64,000 nucleotides of DNA. Origin: Okapia johnstoni. Lineage: Eukaryota; Chordata; Mammalia; Artiodactyla; Giraffidae. Below, piece after piece: positions 36,405 through 64,000 of this stretch; the stretch's first letter is position 1, and each line of letters opens with the position of its first letter. A program made the translations under genes and the position numbers. The notes below the pieces were generated by a model. The model did no database searches. It was not told the origin of the DNA and saw only the letters and a program-made list of their open reading frames with translations. Location: NCBI GenBank assembly GCA_024291935.2, contig CM044320.1, forward strand, positions 36,610,001 to 36,674,000. Direction: 5' to 3'.

Positions 36405-37969
36405 GGCAAAAATAGCTTTTAGAATTCTGGGAACAAGAAAAGTCACCCTTTCTCTGCCTGGTATTGGTGATAGAGAATGAAGGTGGCCCCAGGCTGAAGG
36501 TGGATGGTTTGATGGCCTGTCACTTGCTTGTCCAGTGTGCGTGGGCAAAGCAGAAGCTGGCCATATGGTCCAGCTCACTCCCATATTCTTGTTTGTTGAC
36601 TTTTAGAAGTTATTCTAAATTTCTAACCACTTCTTTGAGTTTTGCTTCTGTGAAATCTTATGCACATGAATATGAATAAAAAACTGTACTTTTTCTGTTT
36701 TCTTTTCTTAGGTTAATTCTCAAGACCACAGTTACTGAACCTAAGAGCAGAGGAAAAGCTTTTCCTCAATACACTGTCATGCCATAAATGTCATTCCAGT
36801 GACATTGACATACATACACACATACACCATATATATATATACACATATAATCAAATGCTTTTAAACAGCATGTTTAAACTTTGTTTTAAAAGTGTCACAG
36901 GTTAAAAACTGCCTTGAGTACCACACATACAATCTTATAGAAGCATGCAGTGGGAAACTAGATCCACCATAACGAAATGCACTTTATAGCACTCAATACT
37001 TCAGTTATTAAGGTACATTGCTAATTACAGTTAGAACAACTGGACCATGTTGCTTTCAATCCATTACAAATTCTCACAGAGGGTCTGTCAAACTTGATTG
37101 ACAGCATAATCCACTACCCTAATTTAGTGGTTCTCCACAAGGCAGAATAAAATAACAATGTCGCCAAATAATCATCAGCAAGTGACAGGTCAACAAAAGA
37201 CCTAGGGAGGCAAATGCCTGTGTTATTATATTACAAGAGCAATTCTGTTCTAGTGTTTAAGCCCCACAGTCAATTCTAAACACAGATGTCTCTGAAAATC
37301 AGATTTCCAAGTTGAATATAAATAGGACACTGTAAAAATATAGCCCAAGGGCAGAGACACATACATCTAAACTTGTGAATCTTTTTGAACGAGACTGAGA
37401 AGTAGCTTTACAGTAATGCAAGATCATCATGCATGTTAAAGTGATCCACTGACAAACTGCCTGGACTGCATGAGTTTGTACAGCTGACCCATGGGGTCAG
37501 TGTAACTCAAGATAATTCCTGAATACAAAAAAATTAATTTGGTCATGGTTTCAAATGATACTTCATGACAATAAAAACATAGCCTATAAACTGCACCATG
37601 CCTTTTTACTTATAGAAAGTTTCACATGTTAAACAATAAAGCTGACTAAAAATTAAAATAAATGATAATATCTGAAAACAAATGCCTAACATCCATAAAC
37701 AAGATATAAACTGAATCTAACCTGCAGGTTTTGTCATATCTGTTTTTAGATATAGTTCAGTTTGAAAGTAGAAAATCTAGATTATTTTAGGAAAATTCAG
37801 TTATTACAGTCAGTCTTCAGTTTCAAACTATTGTAGAATCTTGGGGTGGGGAGAAATCTTGGAAAATACCTAGTGCTGCTTCGTATCAGATGTAAGCATT
37901 CTATTTCCTGGCAATCCAGGGTGTATTATTTATTCATAGTAGAAAGTATAGGAGAGCTTTTGTAAACAG
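36405..37969. other. Unassigned intergenic sequence
   Basis: About 1.6 kb, A+T-rich, no recognised repeat or gene. Contains an imperfect CA/TA repeat near 36,808-36,850 and a 7-bp-stem hairpin at 37,484-37,500. Confidence 0.4.
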
Positions 37970-38469
37970 TGTATTAGTTCTTTATAGCAACATAACAAAA
38001 TGTCACCAAACTTAACAGCTAAAATCAACAGTCATTTATTGTCTCAGTGTCTGAGAATCAGGAATCTAGGAGTGGCTTGGTTGGATGCTTATGATTTAGG
38101 GTCCTTCATGAGGTTATTACAGTCAAGCTGTCAGCCAGGCGTGTGATCGCTAAAGACTTGACAAGCTTGAAGGATCTACTTCCTAATTCATGCCTGTGTC
38201 TCCTGGCAGGCTTCATTCAGCTCCTCACCATATGGTCCTCACCACAGGGCCACTCATGACATGGCTCCCACCACAGCACATGGAGAGAGGGAGAGAGAAA
38301 ACACACCCAAGATGTAAGTCACAGATTTTTATAACCTAGTCTTGGAAGTGACACACTATAACTTCTACATGCTATTGCTCTCACAGCTTAACTGTGGAAC
38401 AATCTGAGAGGCAGCAACCCAAGAGATATCAAAGCTCACTGTGGGCCATACTGGAAGCTGGCTACCACA
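37970..38469 (+). mobile_element. MLT1-type MaLR solo LTR
   Basis: A 500-bp block from TGTATTAGTTC to GGCTACCACA. Inside are 'gtctgagaatcaggaatc', 'ttcatgaggttattacagtc', 'gtgtctcctggcaggc', 'tgacatggctcccacc' and 'cttggaagtgacacactata', in MLT1 order. Confidence 0.82.
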
Positions 38470-39162
38470 GCAAGCAGACTCCATCTGGAGTCACACAGCT
38501 CTCTAGATCCAAAGTGTGGGCTGTACCATATTTGTCAAAACATGATTAGAAGGAAAGGATGAAGGCCTGTCAGATGCTGGCATGTTGAGAGAGCAAACAA
38601 TCTGCTTATTTAACTTGTCACTGCCTCAGAGAATCTCTGGTGAAAGTGCCCAACCACAGCCCCACGAAGGGGCTGGCCAGAGGGTGTGGCTCGGGAGGGC
38701 TGACCTCACTGGGACGCCCAGGAAACAGGGTGCCAGCTGATGATGGTTTCCAAACACAGCTCCTCATTTACCAACTAGTGAAACAAAAACCAGTTTTCTT
38801 GTTCCCACCAAAGTAGAAAAGATGAACACTTTCTGCTGGTATCTACTGATGTCGAACACTGGACATCTGGAAAATGCCCCTAATCTTGGTACCATCTAGC
38901 TGAGGGTTGTCTTATATCAGCAGCTGCAGGAAGCTGAAAATTGAGAAATTGAGTTTGTAGTTTTGGTTATTGGGAATGACCAATATTGGGTTATCTGGCT
39001 TGGAAAACTGTGTGTAATAAATGTATAGAAGTCTCTTATTTTGAAAATATTTGTATACAATATCTATTAATAAAAAATTTTCCCCAACTTCACCAAATAA
39101 ATATTGAATGAACACTTAAACAGTACCAGGTTAAAGGGGAGATCAAATTATTAACCTTCTTT
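38470..39162. other. Unassigned intergenic sequence
   Basis: No gene or recognised repeat. Confidence 0.4.
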
Positions 39163-39169
39163 AATAATT

Positions 39170-39315
39170 GCTTGAGAATTCACTGTTGGTCCAGTGGTTA
39201 GGACATGGTGCTTTCACTGACATGACCTGGGTTCAATCTCTGGTCAAGGAACTATGATCCAACAAGCTGAGAGATATGACAAATAAATATTTGTTGCACT
39301 GCAGCCAGGCAAGGA
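39170..39315 (+). mobile_element. CHR-type tRNA-Glu SINE
   Basis: Head 'ggtccagtggttaggacatg' and 'gggttcaatctctggtcaag', with a decayed body. AATAATT flanks it at 39,163-39,169 and 39,316-39,322. Confidence 0.85.
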
Positions 39316-39407
39316 AATAATTCAATTTTAGGTGGGATGTTTCAAGTCCCCCTGAATTCTCCAGTCTAGCTATTAGTTTTCTTTGGGGGGACTTGGTACC
39401 AATGATG

Positions 39408-39624
39408 GACTTCTCCAGTGGCTCAGCTGGTAAAGAATCCGCCTACCAATGCAGGAGACTCAAGAGACACAGGTTAGAACCCCAGGTCAGGAAGATTCAG
39501 GGAGTAGGAAGTGGCAACCCACTCCAATATTCTTGCCTGCAAAATTCCATGGACAGAGAGCTTGGTGGGCTACAGTCCATGGGATCACAAAGAGTTGGAC
39601 ACAACTGAGCAACTAAGCATGCAC
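39408..39624 (+). mobile_element. Bov-tA SINE
   Basis: Complete: 'ctccagtggctcagctgg', 'ctaccaatgcaggagactc', 'cagtccatgggatcac', 'actgagcaactaagc'. Confidence 0.93.
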
Positions 39625-40498
39625 GTTCTCTAAGGTCACTCCTGCCTGAGTTGCTCTTAGCTCCAGGTATATTCCAGACCCTTTGTGAAGCCTCTGATTC
39701 TTAGCTCTTGAGAGGCATCCATGTACTGGTTGAATCTTTTTTTCAAACTGGATGATCTCCAAGGTGAACTTCCTCTCAGGTGCTCTGCAGGGAGCATGTG
39801 CATTCACTCACCTTCCCCCTTGATGGAAGAGTCTTGCAGACCTTCTCACAATACAGCCCTCTCTTCTCTCTGCCAGCACTGCTGTCTGCCCCAGACTCTC
39901 CTGCCACTCAACCCGCTGTTGCATACACAACCTCTCTCCTGGCTACAGAATCAGCCATAGTTGCACTGGTGTTTATGCTTCTGCTTAAAAATACAGCCCA
40001 ACCCTTCATTCACTGACTTTGTGGTCTTACTCACTAATGGGCTGCCCGAGATGTTTCCAATACACTTGTACACTGATCTCAGTGGAGAGAGTGAAACAGG
40101 AGCAGGATGGATTTCCATTTAAGGCTTATCTGAACTGATTCTTTTACAGATGAAACGTGAGCATGCGCGCACACCCACACAAAACTGGTGGCCTCTGATC
40201 ACATGGAGAAGTTTCTTTGATTTCCTCCATAAAGGTATTGCAATTTTCAATCTCCATGGTTGAACAGAAAACTGCACTGTAATTCACTATATTAAACAAA
40301 TAACCTAATTTGTTTTCTTTCTTTGTAATTTTCACTGATTAACAATTTACTGGTTCAGTGCAGTCTTAATATAAATCAGAGGTAGGGAGGAGAAGCTTAC
40401 TGTCATGCTAGGTAAATATTTGAGAATCAAAAGGCCAGCACTTACCATTCCACTCAGTTTCGACTGCTCCTAATTTGATGGCCACCCATCAAAAAGCT
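39625..40498. other. Unassigned intergenic sequence
   Basis: No recognised repeat or gene. The overlapping plus frames at 39,721-40,016 have no domain I recognise. Confidence 0.4.
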
Positions 40499-40710
40499 GG
40501 GGCTTCCCAGGTGCCACAGTGGTCAAGTATCCACCTGCCAATGCAGGAGACACAAGAAACTTGGGTTTGATCCCTGGGTCAGAAAGATCCCCTAGAGGAG
40601 GAAATGACAACTCATTCCAGTATTCTTGCCTGAAAAATCCCATGGACAGAGGATCCTGGGCAACAGTCCATGGGGTTGCAAAGTCGGACATGACTGAGCA
40701 TGCACATACA
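40499..40710 (+). mobile_element. Bov-tA SINE
   Basis: Complete copy from 'ggcttcccaggtgccac' to 'gactgagcatgcac'. CATCAAAAA before and CATCAGAAA after may be a worn duplication. Confidence 0.92.
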
Positions 40711-41007
40711 CATCAGAAAATGGCTCCACCACAGGCATCTTTTCCTTTTCTTCAGGGTCCTGATGTGGTTGAATGATCTTGCTTTTTCAGAGCACCTGCA
40801 GTTCTCATTTGGACACCTTGGTTTATAAGATGGCCTCTTGTCCCCAAACATTCCCCATTCTTTAGCTGTTTCTGATGAGCCCTTGTTATCCTCCCCAACC
40901 TACACCCACCTTGCTTCAGGTCCCCAGGAGTCAGGAAAACATCCTGATGGGTGTTTCAGAAAATATTTCACACAGAGGAGTTCAGGATCCTGGGAATCAG
41001 CCCGCAT

Positions 41008-41013
41008 TTTATT
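41008..41013 (-). terminator. IPO8: Candidate IPO8 poly(A) signal
   Basis: Canonical AATAAA on the minus strand followed by GT-rich sequence at about 40,970. Chosen as the first canonical hexamer after the stop codon in this strand; not verified by transcript data. Confidence 0.4.
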
Positions 41014-41409
41014 TTACATTCATATGAGTTCCTGCATTTCCAAGGTTATCAGATCACATTCAGGTTAGCACTGCTGGTAACAAAACTGTACAACTACCCT
41101 GGCTTCAAAAACAAGATAGGATGATACACAGTAACACTTCTTTCCCTTTAATACTGCAGGAGACAATACATCACAAAAATAAAATCACATGCCTTTGACA
41201 ATCCAGTGTGAAGGCATATTATGTTAAAATTAAACCATCTGGGACACAAGAAGAATAAGAAGAGTTTCAAAGCTTAAGATGTTAACAATTTCCCCCAGTG
41301 CCATCTTTCTCTTCTAATTCCCAGTTGGCACACTCAGTATCAGTGCCTTGGGAAGAGTGGGGCAGAGGAAAGCAGAGGATCATTTAACTGAAAGTCATGG
41401 CTTCTTGGA

Positions 41410-41681
41410 CTGCTGCTGCTAAGTCACTTCAGTCGTGCTCGACTCTCTGTGACCCCATAGACGGCAGCCCACCAGGCTCCCTCGTCCCTGGGATTCTCCA
41501 GGCAAGAACACTGGAGTGGGTTGCCATTTCCTTCTCCAGTGCATGAAAGTGAAAAGTGAAAGTGAAGTCGCTCAGTCGTGTCCGACCCTTAGCGACCCCA
41601 TGGACTGCAGCCTACCAAGCTCCTCCGTCCATGGGATTTTCCAGGCAAGAGTACTGGAGTGGAGTGCCATTGCCTTCTCCG
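41410..41681 (-). mobile_element. Bov-A2 dimeric SINE in the IPO8 3' UTR
   Basis: Minus-orientation dimer with (CTG)n at the low end, two BovB-tail-like units joined by 'gaaagtgaaaagtgaaagtg', and the 'ttgccttctccga' end. It lies in the sense direction of IPO8. Confidence 0.94.
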
Positions 41682-43142
41682 ACTACTTCTGTAAAATCTA
41701 CTTAAATAACCTAAAATCCTAAAAAGAGTTCATATTAACAAGGGATGGTAATCTAGAAAGCACCTGGAGGAAATTCCTCCAGTCACTGATGGAAAATATA
41801 AGCTGCAAACATTTCATAAAAAAAGGACAACTGTATCATATCCAGAAATATATTAAGTTCCGAAAATCCACTTTCACTTTACAGAATGAAAACACTATGA
41901 TCCACGTTCTGGCACTGAATCAGTTCAGAAAAACAGCTGTAACCTCTATCTGTAATATTTCTCATGGGCTATCTTGCATCATTATAATGTAAGAGTGCAG
42001 CTGACCAATATCCCAATCCCTGAAAAATATAAGAAGCCAAACCGAGCTAAAATAAAAACAGATTAGATAGGAGAAAAGTCAGATGTGTGAGAAAGCAAGA
42101 AGTTAGATTTACTTGGGTTTTTTTCCTAGATAAAAAATACTGTTATGTTTTGGACCCAGGTCCAACACAGCTGGAATGATAAGTTATTGACAATGCAAGC
42201 CCCCATCCAGAAAGACAGCATGCTTATGCAGCACCTTTCTCTTAGAAGTTCAATGTGCTTTAGCATAATTATCAATTAACTGCATAATTAAGTACATGAT
42301 TCAGAAAATACTCGGACTTATTGTTAATTCCAGTGACTAAGGAGTCCCTGCCACTTGCTGCCAAGAAATTTTTGAGTCCTGAACTTACCAGGTTATGAAT
42401 GAAATCGATACTCATATAGATTGATTCAAAAGAAATACTACCCCTTTCAGGGCTGAAAAATATGACAGAAGAGAGAATATGACACTTCTTAGGAAAGTCT
42501 CATCTTTAGGAAAAAACACACTGTGAAAAACCAGAGCCAGTGCATATTGTACAACCCCTGAAGAAGGCCCCCAGCAGCAGGGGGATCAAGGGGAGCAGTG
42601 ATGATTTTGAAACCAGAGTGACTTGTAGCTAACTGTCTAACAGGAAATTCACATAGTAAAATACAGAATAAATCAACATATAGCCAAGGTTTACATTTAT
42701 CTAGAAATATGTTTTATGCTTTAAAAAAAAATTGCAACACACTCCAAAAAAATTTTTTCCAGATAATTCATGTACAACAGAAGGCACTGTTATTCGCATA
42801 AATCTATTGATTCTGCATGGCAAAACCTGAGACGTGCAATTCCATCCAATCCTCTAAATCCACCTTGGTCATTCATCCTTTGGAGCAAATGCTTTGTCCT
42901 TTTCAGTCCTATGATTTTGTTTTCCTTTAATTTCATATATTACAGTAGCTGCTTAAAAGATATATTTCAGGGTGAGAAAGATCAAAGGGGACACGGGGGC
43001 AGAGAAAGGTGCTGCCGGATGCCAAGCGGTAACTGGCACAGCAGGTGGCGCCAAGAGCAGCCCCTCCCCAGCTCTGCTGACCCTCTCCTTCCGGCTGACG
43101 TTCAATGTAACAACGATGTTTGGTCAGTTGATGTTCCTTCCT

Positions 43143-62509
<19,367 letters not shown>

Positions 62510-64000
62510 GATTTTATTTTTTATTTATTTTTTTTTTTTTTATTTTAGTTGGGGGCTAATTACTTTACAATATTATAGTAGTTTTTGCCATACATTGACA
62601 TGAATCAGCCATGGGTTCACATGTGCTCCCCCTCCCAACTCCCTCCCCTTCCCCTCCCTCTGTGTCATCCCAACGCTCCATCCCTGAGCATCCGTCCCAT
62701 GCATAGAACATGGAATGGTGTTTCACTTCACATATGACAATATACATGTTTCAATGTTATTGTCCCAGAACGTCCCACCCTCACCTTCTCCCTCAGAGTC
62801 CACAGGACTGTTCTATGCATCTGAGTCTCTTATTCTGTCTCACATATAGGGTTACCATCACCATCTTTCAAATTCCATATACATGCATTAGTATACTGTA
62901 TTGGTGCTTTTCTTTCTGGCTCACTTCACTCTGTATACTGGGCTCCAGTTTCATCCATCTCAATAGAACCGATTCAAATGTATAGTAGTGGTGAAAGTGG
63001 GCATCCTTGCCTTGTTCCTGACTTTAGGGGAAATGCTTTCAGTTTTTCACCATTGAGGATAATGTTTGCTGTGGGTTTGTCATATATAGCTTTTATTATG
63101 TTGAGGTATGTTCCTTCTATTCCTGCTTTCTGGAGAGTTTTTATCATAAATGGATGTTGAATTTTGTCAAAGGCTTTTTCTGCATCTATTGAGATAATCA
63201 TATGGTTTTTATCTTTCAATTTGTTAATGTGGTGAATTACATTGATTGATTTGCGGATGTTAAAGAAACCTTGCATTCCTGGGATAAAGCCCACTTGGTC
63301 ATGATGTATGATCTTTTTAATATGATGTTGGATTCTGTTTGCTAGAATTTTATTAAGGATTTTTGCATCTATGTTCATCAGTGATATTGGCCTGTAGTTT
63401 TCTTTTTTTGTGACATCTTTGTCTGGTTTTGGAATTAGGGTGATGGTGGCCTCATAGAATGAGTTTGGAAGTTTACCATCTTCTGCAATTCTCTGGAAGA
63501 GTTTGAGTAGGATAGGTGTTAGCTCTTCTCTAAATTTTTTGGTAGAATTCCGCTGTGAAGCCGTCTGGTCCTGGGCTTTTGTTTGCTGGAAGATTTCTGA
63601 TTACAGTTTCGATTTCCGTGCTTGTGATGGGTCTGTTAAGATCTTCTATTTCTTCCTGGTTCAATTTTGGAAAGTTATACTTTTCTAAGAATTTGTCCAT
63701 TTCTTCCAAGTTGTCCCATTTTATTGGCATATAGCTGTTGGTAGTAGTCTCTTATGATCCTTTGTATTTCTGTGTAGTCTGTTGTGATCTCTCCATTTTC
63801 ATTTCTAATTTTGTTGATCTGATTCTTCTCCCTTTGTTTCTTGATGAGTCTGGCTAATGGCTTGTCAATTTTGTTTATCTTCTCGAAAAACCAGCTTTTA
63901 GTTTTGTTGCTTTTTGCTATGGTCTCTTTTGTTTCTTTTGCATTTATTTCTGCCCTAATTTTTAAGATTTCTTTCCTTTACTAACCCTGCGGTTCTTCAT
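62510..64000 (-). mobile_element. L1 LINE, internally deleted, runs off the window
   Basis: Minus-orientation L1. The 3' UTR (62,510-62,974, T-rich at the low end) is joined directly to the ORF2 reverse transcriptase. The frame at 62,974-63,378 keeps [15 protein letters not shown] and [12 protein letters not shown], then stops where the 3' UTR begins, so the FADD-type active site and everything after it are missing. Upstream, 63,530-63,730 keeps [14 protein letters not shown] one-base insertion in a GGG run near 63,714-63,717 shifts the frame relative to the sequence further upstream. Relatively well preserved, hence fairly young. In the same transcriptional direction as IPO8. Confidence 0.92.

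Larger units (their letters stand above)
40985..43142 (-). other. IPO8: IPO8 3' UTR (lower edge inferred)
   Basis: Minus-strand sequence after the IPO8 stop codon. The best polyadenylation signal reading downstream is AATAAA at 41,008-41,013, with a GT-rich stretch (CTCTGTGTG on the minus strand) about 35 bp beyond it. That gives a 3' UTR of about 2.15 kb. Most of it is single-copy, with one Bov-A2 SINE at 41,410-41,681 in the sense orientation. The cleavage site is inferred; an ATTAAA at 41,147-41,152 (minus strand) is an alternative. Confidence 0.5.

Overview
The window is nuclear DNA from a ruminant, almost certainly a bovid. It is full of ruminant-specific retroposons: BovB (RTE-type) LINEs, Bov-tA and Bov-A2 SINEs, CHR tRNA-Glu SINEs and artiodactyl L1s. 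Over these lies the older mammalian layer of MIR, MaLR/MLT1 LTRs, Tigger-type DNA transposons and old L1. Cattle, buffalo, sheep and goat cannot be told apart from what I can see. There is no bacterial-style operon, CRISPR array or novel multi-gene system here.

Positions 1 to about 41,000 look intergenic. No multi-exon gene can be read there on either strand. Identifiable content is a near-full-length but decayed BovB (7.3-11.3 kb), a second internally deleted BovB (19.9-23.7 kb), a solo endogenous-retrovirus LTR with a perfect 6-bp target duplication inside an old L1 (1,060-1,599), a second ERV-type LTR (5.1-5.6 kb), four MaLR-type LTRs (13.1, 17.8, 29.8 and 38.0 kb), and many SINEs, several with readable target-site duplications.

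Positions about 41,000 to 64,000 hold the 3' end of IPO8 (importin-8) on the minus strand. Six coding exons (62,056 down to 43,143) join in frame with GT-AG introns to encode the last 313 residues, followed by a 3' UTR of about 2.1 kb carrying a Bov-A2 SINE. The upstream exons lie beyond position 64,000.

The IPO8 introns are packed with repeats. The most notable is a full-length, uninterrupted RPS12 retrocopy (58,821-59,369, plus strand, antisense to IPO8). It has a poly(A) tail and a 15-bp target duplication inside an L1. A head-to-head BovB pair (55,974-57,306) forms a large inverted repeat, and four Bov-tA SINEs alternate in orientation in the intron between exons 55,078-55,298 and 52,042-52,247.

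The only host protein genes I can support are IPO8 (partial) and the RPS12 retrocopy. All other open frames of any length fall in transposable elements or are chance frames.
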